Source: Diphasiastrum complanatum (taxonomy: Eukaryota > Streptophyta > Lycopodiopsida > Lycopodiales > Lycopodiaceae). Taken from it: 64,000 bases of DNA. The stretch is taken from contig CM055100.1 of assembly GCA_029204225.1 (NCBI GenBank), forward strand, positions 35,179,645-35,243,644, given 5' to 3'. This document shows, piece by piece, positions 14,201 through 30,446 of this stretch. Made by a program: the position numbers and the translations under genes. Below the pieces are notes generated by a model. It saw only the letters and a list, made by a program, of their open reading frames with translations, had not been told where the DNA came from and did no database searches. Position 1 is the first letter of the stretch, and each line of letters starts with the position of its first letter.

Positions 14201-17200
14201 AGCCATATATAAGTGAGTTTTTTGACAAGAATTGAGAAATTAAGGACAGGAATTTTGGCTGCTGACAGTTTCCAGGACATCAATCCAGCAACCTGATAAA
14301 GCTTACTTCGGTGAATTGTGATAAGAAATTCAAAACTCCAGGGCAATTTTAACTCCGGAGAGACAAATTGCAGCCAATGAACCTTTCTTAGGAAATTCTA
14401 ATACAAGAACTCTACAAATCTGGGACACAAATATTGGCCAGTGACAATTCCAGGACAGGAATTGTCCTGTCTAAGGTATACTGCTTAGCTGAATTCAGGG
14501 ACAAAAAATCAGAAACAAGAACTTCGACCCGCTTCTATGTTTAGTTGCATTAGAGCCACGTTCTCAGAATGTCCCAAAGTGCAGTTCAGCTCAAGCTAGA
14601 ATAATTGGTGAATTTTCTGCACCACAGATTCTTGCAATTGTGGCTTGAAAGTGGTCAAACCCCCCATCTGAAATCTGTGCAGTAGTTTCCTCCACCTAGA
14701 TCGATGTAGAAGATGGTGTACAACGGCCTGATTTACAACCAAAAGGCATCCAATCTCTGGCTCGTGTGTCATACACTTGCAAATTAAAAATGAGCTTCTT
14801 GCTCCCATTGGCATCTATCCTACTGTCATGTCTAACATTGGACCTAATGCTATGCCACTTGCATCCATCTCTAGGCTTTGATGCATTTTTTTAAGGCCTC
14901 AACACGACCACGTACTTCAAAGCCACAACGTACTACAATGTTACTATTCCACAATAGGCCTATTAAGGGAGCAGCGATCTTGGAGAGATTCTTGATGAAT
15001 CTTGGCCATGCTCAATCCATAACCAACTTGGTTAGATTCACCCAAAACCCTTTGCCCTCAGATCATGAACGAGGTCTTCTATGCAAATGTTGCATATCTT
15101 CAAACTTACTATCTTATCATTGGCATGCATGACTTCATCCTGTAATATTGTGAACATAGTTAGGAAAGGCTCTCCAAACTCTGGCACAACTATAGTGTAC
15201 ACGAATGCAATCAAAGGGATCCACTTTGAAACAACATCATCCTCAATGAAACTGAGAGGAGAAGTGAACAAGAATCAGTGAATAGCTAGGAACCCTAGCT
15301 TTCTTTCAAAAACATCTTGAAGTCAAGATTATTGATTCGGTAGGATCTTAGCTTGATTCACTTCCAGCATTGAAACTAGCAATTGCTTGTCATGAGCTGT
15401 GAAACCCTACGAGTGCATTGTTGCAGTCTCCTCCCAACCTTTGCTACATAGGAATAAACAAGGAATGTCTCTCCCAAGGCTCACATATTCAAAACCTCAA
15501 GCACGCACTCAACATTGACACATCTTAAGCTTGCACATGGTGCACGTAAATTAGCAACCAACAATTGCCACTTTGGGCAGCTCCTCACAACTCAGAAGTT
15601 GTTAAAATCGTACGATTGCCACTCATGTATTGAACCAAGTGTTGACAAATGTCCTTCTGATCAATTAACTATATTTCAAGAGGTTAGTCCAACAATTTCT
15701 ATTCATGACATATCCCTATGCCAAATCTAAGCACGTCACTTCAAGCTGGTGAACCTGCTATCTACATCCGTTTACAAAATTTCCGCAAGTTGGTGACTTG
15801 GATAGTTTTCTTCCAATGAATTGTTACAGTTTTACATTTTTACATATAGAGGAATATAACAAAAAAAATGGACTAGGATTACAAGCTTTCAAATACGATC
15901 ATAAGAGGCAAATTGAACGTGCCAAAAATCCCCCCAAGGACTCCCTTGAGCACAGCACAGAACAAGTGCCACAACATTCCTACTCATGTTAAGATCAATG
16001 TTTCATGGACCCTTTCAAAATGCCTTTCAAAACGCATTTGAAACGGGTTTGAAACTAGGGAAAGAAATGGAGAAATAGCTTTAGGTTTGGATTTTTGGGA
16101 AGGCAGGATTTCATTTTTAGCCTTCTATTATGGCAAAAGAAATTGCTATTTTTTAGTGTTTAGGCAATGTAGTTTATAGTAAAACAACGATCAATCTTGA
16201 TTCCTAACTCGAGAGTCGCAACTCTGAAGTCCCACCTAAAATCTATTGACATGATCCATACTATAAAGTACATACATTGATGGTTTGAAACAAGCAAGAA
16301 TCGGCAAAATGGACTTAAGAGTTTTTCTTTTTCTTTTTCTTCGTTTTTTTTTTAAATGGGCGGGGAGGGGGGGGGCGCAGGGGGGGTAATTTTATTTCTA
16401 GCTTCTATCATGGCAAAAACAAGTGCGTTTTTAGTGTTTAGGCAGTGTAGAATATAATTAATCAACGATCAACCTTGAATTATGACTCAAGAGCCATAAC
16501 TCCCAAGTCCCACCTAATCCATATTTTCATGATCCATACTACATATTACATACATTGATGGTTTGAAACATAAGAGAACTGGCAACCCTGAGGAAAAATC
16601 GGCAAACGGTTTTGGGGTTTTTTTTTCGGGGGGAGGTGTTATTTCTAGCTTTTTATTATGGCAAAAACACTAACAGCACACTAACTTCTAATTTCTATCT
16701 CCCTCACACTATTCTCCTTGGCTTTCAAGCTTCAAGCACATTCTAAACTTTTAGTTATGATTTATCTCACTCCCTAGGACACACTCCCTTACACAAAAAA
16801 AGAAAATCACTAACCACATTGTAAACATGTTTGAAATCTAGTTAAAATCCCAAAAAAAACCTTTTTGTTTTGTTTAGATTTTAAATTGTTTCATTCGAAA
16901 GAAACCTGATTCAAAAGGTCCATCTGAAAGGACCGTTTCAAAGTTGAGTTTTATTGAAAGAAATGCACTTCAGAGAAACTATGCATGTTATCAATCCCAA
17001 GAGTAAGATGCAAGTCACATGCCCAAACAAACATCCATAAAATTGTACAACAATCAAAGTAACCATTTTTTGGTAGAAAATTAAGAGAAATCTACATTTC
17101 TTCATTTCGAACACTGGCTAAATAGCATAGCAAGTGAGCAAAATGCGGCACTATAGTTAGAAAGAATAAGCAACAACCGGTTGGTCAAAGCTTGGATGAA

Positions 17201-20200
17201 GAACATAAATATATAGGCTAGAAGAATATAAATATATAGGTTAGAAAAATATATCAATGTTGAGTCTACAATAGTCCCGCATATGACAAAAGGAGAAATG
17301 CAACCTTCAATTTGATGGAGGCACTAAAGTCTTAGAATAAATGCTATGACATCCCTACTCACATTATTAGCACCCAAGAGTAGGAACAAACAAAGTGTTC
17401 AATTATTCAGCTTTTTTGTCAAATTGAAACAAATCATTTTATCTAAATGGCAAGCTTGAGCGCAATATTTATTTGTCTTTAACAAAATATGCATTGGATC
17501 ACCCACCAGATCAAGAACATTCCAGATTTGCAGTACTTCGAGGGATTGCATGTGTTATAATCTAATTAAACATGGAATAGTCACTACTAGTGGTAAGCTC
17601 ACACAAAATACTGACAAATATGATCAACAAAAAACATCTTACATTAAGTGCCTCCTTTGCTGCTACTGCGGATGCATGGTCCGAGAAGCAAACAAAAGCA
17701 ACAATCTGCACAAGTTGCGCAAATTTGAATCCGTAAGCATGAGAAGGAACACAAATTTCAAGTACATGCATAAATATCTTGACGTTATAACAATCTGCCA
17801 TAAAACTAGCGATTTTGCACATACCAAAGGTTTTTGAAGCATAGGGAACATGGTAAGTAGGGATTTAGAAATTATCTTTAAGATAAAAGATGGGTTCGCA
17901 ATAGTAAGATGCTTGTAACTTCGTTGGGCCCTGGTGATACAATAGGATCAAATTATCAACTTAAATCTCGAGATCACACTCCCTTTCTACAGCTGCATTA
18001 AGCTCCACCTGCCTCCTGAAGTAATAATTTCTGTTTTTTCATGATCCTTCCAAATGCTTTGAAAGACAGAGCAAGTAGCTCCAGCAACTATGAATTTCAA
18101 AATGAATTTCAGGGCACATATAGTACAACTATATCAACATGTTATTAGCACTTTCAGTTTTTAACGAAGCTGAAAGTGGAGAATAACGTGCCATAATCTG
18201 CCGTATGTTTTTGGTTGCACACCGTATATTATACGGTACTTATTTATTTATATGGTACTTATTTATTATATGGTAGATCAGAGCTTCTGCTGCTTAATAC
18301 ATCATTGAGACAGAGAGAGAATTGATCAGCAGTATTTGCCATGACTTTTATTGCATTTAATGCAGGATGAAGTTATTTTTCTCATACCGATGATCTTCAG
18401 ACGATTGTGGAGTGTAAACAGAACTCAGACTATCGTTTTCAATATTCTCTAGATACATTGCATGTCTTGTATGTAATGGTCTTAGGCGTTTCAATCACTT
18501 CAATGAGTCGCCATGAAAACTTAGATGAACGACAGCGTTTCAACTATCCGTTTCTTTACATTATTGCTGATAAAACAGATTTCTTCGTTATGTCTCGCGT
18601 GTGAGTGCCTCTGATGATTATCAAACCACTGTTAGTCTGTGATAAGAATGGTTGATCAAAGTTCTTGATGCTTGTGTACACAATGTTTCCATTACCAAGG
18701 CTCCAACACTTGTTTTTCATGATGCTTTCAAAAGCAGTGCATTCATATGCGAGTAGAATACGTGCCTGCATTAGAATGCTTCACGTCACTGATGGATTAG
18801 CAATGTTAAGACTACGATTTGAAACTTTGTCGCTGTCGGTGCTTATTTGTTGATACAATATATATGATTCAATGAACAAATTGGAGGAATTGCCATAAAG
18901 TTACAGCCCGTACAGGAATAAACCTATTAGATGCCATGGATTGGAATGCAAGTCACTCGCAACAAAGAGACAGAGAAACCTCCCGGGCTAGAGACAGAGA
19001 AATCTCCCGGGCTCGCGATGTATTCATACGGTCACATGGTACAATATGATGTATTCATACGTATTAAAACGTGCTAATAACGTCAGATAACAGGCCCGTA
19101 CGGGGCCCATTATCTAATACAAAAAGAATGTTTCTCCAAGAGACAAAAGCCCAATCCATAAAACAATCTAGATGGCAATCTCTCTAGATTTTACAAGTGT
19201 GTTCAGTTTCACATTTACTCTATTCTTTCCAATAATATACAACATCATACATTTGCAATGATTAGACTCGTGATGTGAAACCCCTTAAAAATATGAGAGC
19301 AGTAAACTCTTCTCATTACAACTTTCATTCGGTTACATATAGCTTTACTTGGTAAAATGCAGCCGTGCTAAACTTCATAAAATATTGAGCCTAACAGATA
19401 GGACTCTTTGTTTTCCTTATTGCTCAAAAACAAATGGAAGTTTCACCATCCTCTATATAATGTATTTTAATCAAGAGTTCGTCAAGTTACTGAGCTCCTT
19501 ACATCCCAACGAGTTCATTATTCCAAGAATTTGAGTAATAAATGTGTAATGTATTACTACTATTTTTAGACACTCATAAAAGCACATTACACTCTGTAAG
19601 GTACTCGTACTATTTTTAGAAAGGCTTGATCGTGTACTCATCATTAAATCAGAATATTAAATTTACTATTTTTGAAAAATCATAGCTATTTTAGAAAGGG
19701 AAAAAAAAAACAATAGGTTATCACGGCAGGGGAAGGCCTTCCCCTATACTTCAATCCCCTTGGCACACAGGAACTACGCTGTTGTTTATTCCAGTGTTCT
19801 TTTTTAGCGGTGACTGCAATCCTTATCAGAGAGGTAGATAACAGGCCTTTAATAAAAACTAATATTCCAACCACCACTTTTACAACATGAACTAGATTTC
19901 AAAAAACTCATTAATCAACTACCAAATGAAGAGAAAGGGCAAACCCTTCCGAATAAATGAACTTTGACTCTTCAAGAAAGCAAGGGAATGAACAACGAAA
20001 AACTCCACAGCTTTTGCAAACTATTCTCAAACACATACTGAATGAAACCGATGGTATTTGGCAATAACAGAAACGATTCACACACAACAGAGGAAAAAAG
20101 CATGGCAAAAATTCCGAGGCCAAACAAGAATGCAGCAGCAGCAGGGACCTGAGATCCGCGGCCAGTGTACTTGAGCTGACAGGATTGATAGCCCGAATGC

Positions 20201-20298
20201 GGGCGAAAGAGGTTGTAAATCTCGCGCTCCTTCACATCATCGGGCAGCCCCGCAAGAAAGAGCGTCTTCACATCTGATTCTCCCTCTCCCGACGCCAT
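2245..20298 (-). CDS. Two-RRM RNA-binding protein (RBPMS/scw1-like), nine coding exons, 287 aa
   Basis: Coding exons, in order of transcription, are 20149-20298, 17643-17705, 8475-8559, 8188-8262, 7206-7284, 6746-6800, 5135-5253, 4687-4756 and 2245-2412. They total 864 nt, or 287 codons plus TGA. Every intron is GT-AG and every phase matches. RRM1 has RNP2 LFLAGL (residues 13-18) and RNP1-like VAFVCF (52-57), and ends in a segment reading TLHVELARANSRSKR. A linker rich in G, P, S, N and M follows. RRM2 has RNP2 LFFGNL (189-194) and RNP1 VAFVEF (226-231). This layout matches the plant RBPMS-like family (Arabidopsis At3g21215/At2g42240 type), which binds RNA; target and location are not shown here. 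The protein is a little shorter than those homologues. The tail after the segment GGIRVEYPNCNKM is hydrophobic rather than basic, so the last exon could be shorter or spliced again. Introns range from 212 to 9083 bp. The start is the first ATG, eight codons before the conserved domain. Confidence 0.9.
2413..4686 (-). other. Intron 8 of the RRM gene, with a degenerate repeat
   Basis: This intron has donor GTATGC and acceptor GATTGCAG, read on the minus strand. It holds two related segments, about 2690-2880 and 3170-3450. Each runs from a motif like CTTGGACAAAGATCT to a segment resembling GTCCATCCACTGCCCATAAA. A similar start recurs in intron 6 near 6195. I see no coding potential. Confidence 0.5.
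9131..9138. repeat. hAT target-site duplication, left copy
   Basis: ATCTGAAT here is repeated exactly at 13727-13734, directly outside the inverted ends of the hAT element. Confidence 0.92.
10661..10866. mobile_element. Nested 206-bp non-autonomous hAT-like element
   Basis: The segment is flanked by CTCCAGTT at 10653-10660 and 10867-10874, an 8-bp target duplication. If one copy of the duplication and the insert are left out, the minus strand reads ACERNWSTW, the standard hATC motif, which shows that this is an insertion. The element is made mostly of GGTTCGAACCG-type palindromes and has imperfect inverted ends (CAAAGTTGCA against TGTAGTTACA). It has no coding capacity and is likely a MITE. 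Confidence 0.85.
11671..11949 (+). other. Inverted segment inside the hAT transposase
   Basis: The minus-strand transposase reads as far as YPHIVWT just right of 11949, then turns to nonsense. The expected continuation, PCAAHSIDLMFNEISRLDW, lies on the plus strand starting at about 11671 and runs to a segment ending DFIAWDQSQ at about 11949. Immediately left of 11671 the minus strand resumes in register with GADGVAFVATVFATDFW. The simplest explanation is an inversion of about 279 bp within the element. Breakpoints are good to a few bases. Confidence 0.8.
13727..13734. repeat. hAT target-site duplication, right copy
   Basis: ATCTGAAT is the right-hand partner of the copy at 9131-9138. Confidence 0.92.
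14596..15050 (-). pseudogene. Ty3/gypsy-like polymerase remnant
   Basis: Reading down the minus strand from about 15040, broken frames give a segment containing FIKNLSKIAAPLIGLLW followed by AFKK. This resembles the stretch after the reverse transcriptase palm in Ty3/gypsy polyproteins (FIPNFSKIAAPLT...AFEKLK). There are stops and shifts and no recognisable flanking LTRs. It lies in intron 2 of the RRM gene. The match is short, so it is tentative. Confidence 0.4.
16105..16670. repeat. Degenerate tandem repeat of about 285 bp with G-rich spacers
   Basis: Copy 1 is about 16105-16300 and copy 2 about 16390-16583. A third, broken start lies at about 16635 (TTATTTCTAGCTTTTTATTATGG). Shared landmarks are GGCAAAA, TTTAGTGTTTAGGCA, CAACGATCAA, AAGTCCCACCTAA and TACATACATTGATGGTTTGAAACA. 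Between copies lie poly-T followed by G-runs (16340-16388 and 16615-16637). It lies inside intron 2 of the RRM gene. Confidence 0.7.
18141..19081. mobile_element. Candidate short element with inverted ends
   Basis: GTTATTAGCAC at 18141-18151 is matched in inverted form by GTGCTAATAAC at 19071-19081, with more partial matching outside and inside. The span holds no coding frame of note. It includes a 24-bp tandem duplication of GAGACAGAGAAAYCTCCCGG near 18968-19015. No target duplication is evident, so this could be coincidence or an old MITE. It lies in intron 1 of the RRM gene. Confidence 0.35.
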
Positions 20299-20460
20299 AA
20301 CCTCCTCCTCCTCCTCGCCCTTCCTCCTTCTTCTTCCTCCCCTTTTTTTTTTTTTCTTTCCTCCTCCCTTTCAACCGCCTCTGAAACCAAATAATAAGAG
20401 GCCAGGCCATCCTCTAAAAGAGCACCCTTAATTGAGGGCCCTTTGGACAAATATTAGGGC
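20299..20460 (-). promoter_or_regulatory. 5' leader and proximal promoter of the RRM gene
   Basis: Upstream of the ATG at 20296-20298 the transcribed strand is almost pure purine (GAGGAGGAGG, GAAGAAGAAGG and a run of A). This is typical of plant 5' untranslated leaders. I see no clear TATA box, so the start site cannot be placed. Confidence 0.5.
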
Positions 20461-25089
<4,629 letters not shown>

Positions 25090-25435
25090 AGCAAACTGAA
25101 GAAACAAAACGTTTCTAATTACAAAGCTTTGCTAGCTTTCAGCCCTCTGCCTGACGAAGATGTTTGCGAACACGAAAGTCAAGAGACATGAAACTCGAAG
25201 ATGTTCACAAACAAGAAAGTCAAGAGACACGAAGCACGAAAGTTTCGCAAACATCTGACGAAAAGACACGAACACGAAAGATTCGCGAACGAGAATCTTT
25301 TTGCGGTCCAACACGAGAAAGTCAAACGACACGACACGAAAAACGTCGTGAAATCCTATTATGCCCTCATGCTCCAAAGAGTACCAGCAAAGGTCATGCA
25401 AGTACCCAAAAGTACAAGAATCTGATCTGATGGCA
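25090..25435 (+). mobile_element. LTR fragment, inverted relative to 29.65-29.99 kb
   Basis: The sequence GAAGAAACAAAACGTTTC followed by CAAAGCTTTGCTAGCTTTC (25097-25140) is found in reverse complement at about 29935-29985. After it comes a run of short direct repeats (AAGTCAAGAGACACGAA, GACACGAACACGAAAG), matched in style by the CTTCGTGTCTTCTTCG-rich stretch at 29.7-29.9 kb. It is likely a stray fragment of the same LTR family as at 29.0-29.99 kb, in opposite orientation. Confidence 0.5.
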
Positions 25436-25635
25436 TGACGTCAGCAGATACTCCCTAGGTCGTGCCTAATCTGCCACTCTTGTAATTTCCTGATTAGTTG
25501 TAGATGCTTAATCACTCTAATCTTAAAAAAAAATTTGCATAGATACTTGGCACATATAGAAGATCAAGTAGTCTGATGCTAGTAGGCAATCAAGACGAAA
25601 TACATACAAGAAGTCCGCGAGTTCTGTGATCAGGA

Positions 25636-27633
25636 TTGTAAGGGAAGCTCCCTAAGATCATGCTTACAAGACAATCCACAATGGAAAACACACTATGGAG
25701 CAACCACCCGACCAAGTAGAAGCAACCAATCAGCTCTAGAAGAGTCACCCCCAAGCCAAGGAACAAGAAACATGAATGTAGAGTGAAACCTTGGCAATCA
25801 ATCAATGATCACAATGAGGAGTAGGGCGAGTTTGGCCTCTTCTTATAGAGCCATAAGCATCATGGGCACATAGCCATGCATAGCCCTAAGTTTTTTTTAC
25901 ATAGATTCACCTAGAATAGAGTCCTATGCATGGACCAACTATTCATAGAATTGTTATTGATAACTCTACACATGCATACACTGTCTCAAACCTTGTCTAA
26001 ACTCCATTTAGTGTGTTCTGGGCCTCACAAGGATATTAGTTACTTTCGGGTCACATCCAGTATGACGTGGCATAACTAACAGCTTGATTTACTGGAGTAC
26101 CGTGTATCCAAGACTAGGAGTATACTGAATCCTACATACTAGTCATGGACATAACATTCTTCCCTCTTTAAACTATTTCTATTCTTAGAAACTCTCTAAA
26201 TAGGAAAGAATAACAGAAAAAGTTCTTTTAACTTTAAATATCAACCTAGAAAATCATTATCCTTAGTGTAACTTTCACATCAAACAAGTACTCAGAGATA
26301 ATCCTATTTTCTAAATGATAATCTCTACACTGGAGTACAACTCAGGTTCTAAAAGTACAGCAAGCGATAAATTTCCCAACTGGGTTATATTCACCATAAG
26401 TTAGTAACATCACCTTCATGTAAAGCATTTACATGAAACATTGGGTGAGATAATCTAACTTAAGAGATTAAAACTCAAGAAATAATGAAATAATTATAAT
26501 TACAGTCTGAAATTATCCACAACTCTGACAGATAATTCATAAGCTTCCAAGTACAAATATTCTTAGAATTCAAAATCTAAGACATGATAATTCATTTAGC
26601 TAGAATCTCTAGGAGAATCATTAAGATATAGAATGATTAAAACTCAACCCTGAGTATCCCAGATACTCTTTTGAATTAAATGCTCCTGTTTCTAGCACCA
26701 AATACAAGAAAAATAGCATTCATTCATCTTAATAGACTTGTCTGTCTCCTAAGATAACTGGAGATCCAATTCAAACTAAGGACTGTACTCAAGCATCTAC
26801 AGACCATAAACTGTAGTAGAATAACATCCACTAGATAATTTCAATTCTCCACAAATAAAAGACTTATCTTGTGAGAATGTTTGTGAGATCCGTAGGTCCT
26901 CAAATATAACACTAGAGTAGAGAAATTCAAAAACACTGATTCGAATTCTTACTCAAATAATAAATCAAAAATTAATCATCACACTTAAGAATCATTACAA
27001 TTCCTTATTATCCTCTGACAATAATTAAGTATCTATTTATGATTCATCAACCATAAATATTTAGATTCATATGATCTATCAATCATAATTTTCTAAAATT
27101 CAAATCATACTTAATCATTTACAGGATACTGGAGTATATGTCTAACATACCTCAGGAAAAGTAAGAGTCATTCCAAAATCTTTCCATCAAGAAAATATTG
27201 GATTTAGGAATACTTTCTACCAGGATTCTTAAACTAAAGTGCAAGATTCAAGGTCTATAAATCACTAGTAATTAAAGACTGAACACATACCAAAATGACA
27301 ATCATCTTCAACTACAAAAACTTTAGATTACAATCCATAATCACATCTAGATATCCAAAGTCCTGCTGAATATCAATTCAGTTGTTATTCTTGGATTCAT
27401 TATAATTCGTTATCTATTTGAGCTCTCTGGGATACAGTGACTAATAAGCTAAGTCTATTCCTTATCCATGGAATACTCTATCCCAAGAAAATTGTATATC
27501 CAATGCACACAATTTTAAATTAATGTACCGAAATGATTCACTAATCATGCATCTTACAAGCAATATAATTCAAAATTATCAGTTCTCAGTGAATCCACAT
27601 CACACTGATCGTTTTACCAATTAGCTTAATCCT
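25636..27633 (-). mobile_element. Truncated copy of the non-coding LTR family (3' LTR plus 3' internal part)
   Basis: The LTR spans 25636-26156 and matches the LTRs at 47091, 52704, 53696 and 56905. Next to it is the polypurine tract, seen on the plus strand as TTCTTCCCTCTTTAAA (26157-26172). The internal sequence from there to about 27633 matches the 3' internal part of the elements at 47.6-48.3 and 55.5-56.9 kb. The match stops after TTTTACCAATTA, where unrelated sequence begins. The 5' half and 5' LTR are missing. No gag or pol is visible. Confidence 0.8.
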
Positions 27634-28024
27634 CACTTTGCAGAAATGAACGTAACTGTCATCAAGGAGAAAGCAAAAAATGCAAGTTTTGTGAGAAATG
27701 CGACAGTGTCGCAAAATCCCCTTTCCTGAATATTGGGGTATCCCCACACTTTGCCAAAGTCATTTTCTTAACATTTGAGGCACTTTGAAAAAATGCGAAA
27801 AATGCGACACTGTATTTTTACTTGCAATTTTTGATAGTGTCACTTTGAGAGAAAATTGACTATAGCAAAAAGACGATAGTGTCGAGTTTTGTAGTGAGAG
27901 AAAATTCTCGACAATGTTGTCAAACTCCGTGTATTTCTGTAGAATGTGTAAAAACACTTGTAATTCTACAGACTATGTAAAACATGGGAGAATTCGCAGA
28001 ACTGGATAAACAATTGGATGAAGA

Positions 28025-28950
28025 TTAAAAACCGATAAGTCGATTAGTAGGAAGGAGAATAATCCAACATCTTGTCACCATTTTGCTGTCTCGGCTTTCC
28101 TTTGTTCTTCCATTTGTCTTTGTTGGCTCCTTCTGTTTGCCGATCTTGATCCTACCTTCGATCTGACTCCCTCTTAGGCTTGATTTGCTTTTTTGGCTTC
28201 TCCTTGTTGTTGTAGAGAGCTTGATCATATGCGTCCTTGTGATCAAGGTGCTCATGAGCTTCGACTTCTTCTCAAATCTTGATCACTGCTTTTTCGAGTG
28301 TCATTGCTGGATCCTTTGCTAGAAACGTTCGGGTTGTCTAGAAAGATCTTGGTAAAGCTCGTAACAGGTAAGTGAGTTGCTTCTCCGCTGATACTGCATT
28401 CTCTGTTCTGACGTTGTGTAACAAAAGGAACAGATCCTTCATCTTTTTGATAAAGGAAGTGAGGTCTCTGCCATCCCATCGCAGGTTTGTCAACTGATCT
28501 TCGAGAAGCATGATCTGGCTGCGTGATTTCGTTTGAAATCTGGTAAGCAATGTATCCCACATCTCTCTTGCATTAGAGAGTGTCGTGAGGTCAAGCGTTA
28601 GGGTATCCTCGATGGATGATGACAACATGGCTACTGCCTTGTCATTCTTTTGTCTCCATTCTTGTAGCTCTTTCTTGGTGGTTGTAGGCATTTCCTCGGT
28701 GCCATCTACCCAGGGAAATAGCCCTTCCCCCTTTAGTATGATAGAGGTCTTCACCTTCCATGCTATGAAGTTGGACCCTATTGAGTCGAGAATTGTGCAG
28801 ATCTTCGACTACATGTTGCTTATTGACACCATTCTTGTGAACTGTTCTTTAGTCCGTTTTATGGTTTCTTGTTTTGAATGCTTCTCTCATGGATCTGAAA
28901 CTATTAAGCTATATCAGCTCTCAAATATGAGCCCTAGGCTCTGATACCAC
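28025..28950 (-). pseudogene. Ty1/copia gag remnant
   Basis: The minus strand encodes, with a stop and a frameshift, a gag of the copia UBN2 type. Landmarks are a start near 28835 (MVSISNM then a stop), FIAWKVKTSIILKGEGLFPWV, EMWDTLLTRFQ, LEDQLTNLRWDG and LTYLLRALP, then a basic serine-rich tail to 28025. No zinc knuckle, protease, integrase or polymerase follows, so the element is truncated at its 3' side. It lies downstream of two tRNA-iMet-type primer sites at 28938 and 28994. Confidence 0.75.
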
Positions 28951-29005
28951 TGTTGATAAATTCAGGATTTCATGCTGCAATGTTGGGAATGAAGCTCTGA
29001 TACCA
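28938..29005 (-). other. Duplicated tRNA-iMet primer-binding site of a copia element
   Basis: TGGTATCAGAGC, the complement of the tRNA-iMet 3' end, occurs twice on the minus strand, at 28938-28949 and 28994-29005. The two are 56 bp apart. The outer copy abuts the LTR. Two sites indicate a local duplication of the LTR-leader junction. Confidence 0.75.
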
Positions 29006-29990
29006 CTGTCGGGAGAGTGTATATACTTCCGCTGGTACGCTTGTAATGCCTGGTGGAAATCCACTGATATTTCTCAACTGTAAGGTTCATGGTCAAAACA
29101 TTCACGGATTCAAATTAAGCGAGAGCGTTGGATTATTCTCCTGATTATTGACTAATTCTGTTTGCGAGGCTACTGCCTACAACAACAGATCTGCAGTCCT
29201 TCAAAGCATAGACAGATACTACTGAACTACTTATATTTTGTTGTAGCATTCAACAAGGTAAAACCAGTATGCAGAATAAGAATTAACAGCTGCTAATGAA
29301 CATATTTAACAATCTGACAATAAGGCATTCAATAACATTCAAGATAAAAAATCATCTGCATAACATCTATTGTATTATCAGTGAATTTCTTGAGCATTGT
29401 GTGATAGGTCCATGCAGCGCATCGGTGTGAGAAAAATCTAGGTCTCTCACGAATTAATTTGTCTCGCTTATTAGCGGACTTTAGGAATGTTGGCTAGCAA
29501 CACAGTGCTTAGCTCGCATTGGTAGATTACCAATGTGATGATCTTACATTCCTAACTTACTGATTCTCTCAGTGTCAATCTGCATGTATAGATGGGTAGA
29601 GAGGACACGTTTAAGCTAATCAGGAATCACAAGAACAACTGATTAGTCATGTTCCAACGGTATCCAGATAGTCTGTGGAATGGTGACGTCCTCCTTGTAC
29701 TTTCTCGATTTCCTTTGTACTTTGAAGCATGAAGATCTGTCATCTTTCAGTCTTCGTGTCTTCTTCGTCCTCTATGTCTTCTTCGTTGAGCTTCCTTGGG
29801 TCCACGAACATTTTATCCTTGTGTTCGGGTATCCCTTAGTCAATGAACGTTTGACCGTCGTCTTCGGGTCTTCACTCCTCGAAGCTTTGGTCTTCATGTC
29901 CGGGTAGCTCCCTTGTGTTTCTGTGGACTTGAGCTCGAAAGCTAGCAAAGCTTTGTGGCTCGAAACGTTTTGTTTCTTCAATTACTACAA
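29006..29990 (-). mobile_element. Probable 5' LTR of the copia element
   Basis: The LTR lies to the right of the primer site at 28994-29005. On the plus strand it starts TGTCGGGAGAG. Within it, GGATTATTCTCCTGATTATTGACTAATT (29130-29157) recurs in inverted form at 40735-40760 and loosely at 28040-28065. The far boundary is not fixed; homology with 25.1 kb suggests it runs to about 29990. No coding capacity. Confidence 0.5.
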
Positions 29991-30446
29991 TTAACTGACT
30001 AAGAATAAGCAGAAGTAGAGAGCAGTGTTAGCTTATTGTTAGCACTTTTAGCTATGCATAAAAGTCTGTCAACGAACATAACATAGCAACCTCTGTTAGA
30101 GGAGTGGCAGGTTGCCAACGAGCGAGATACTGATCGACTCACTCCAAATGAAAGAAAATTACAAATACAAATGCTCTCAATTCTTCCATCGCTGATTGTC
30201 GCATTGTCCTCGTTGATTGTTGATCGAATGATTTGAATTTTGTGATCTGTAGTCGTTTTCTTAGGATCCTGCAAAATTTCTGCAAGCTAGCTAAATAGGT
30301 GGCACACGAACTGGAGCTGCCAGAACAACTGCCCCCGAAACTGAAACACTAGTAAAAATCAACAAAGGTACGAACTCGAAATGTTGCAAGTAGATCCAAA
30401 GGGCAAGAGAAAGAGATTGCCAAAAAATTAACCAAGAGTCGACGAT

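Larger units (their letters stand above)
8560..17642 (-). other. Intron 2 of the RRM gene (9083 bp), filled with transposons
   Basis: This intron separates the exon encoding RNP1 of RRM1 from the exon encoding the end of RRM1. Its donor is AAT|GTAAGA and its acceptor is AAGCAG|GGA. About half of it is one hAT element (9139-13726). It also holds a Ty3/gypsy trace (14.6-15.1 kb) and a degenerate tandem repeat (16.1-16.7 kb). The remaining stretches (13.73-14.6, 15.1-16.1 and 16.7-17.64 kb) show nothing I can name. The hAT transposase reads in the same direction as the host gene. Confidence 0.85.
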
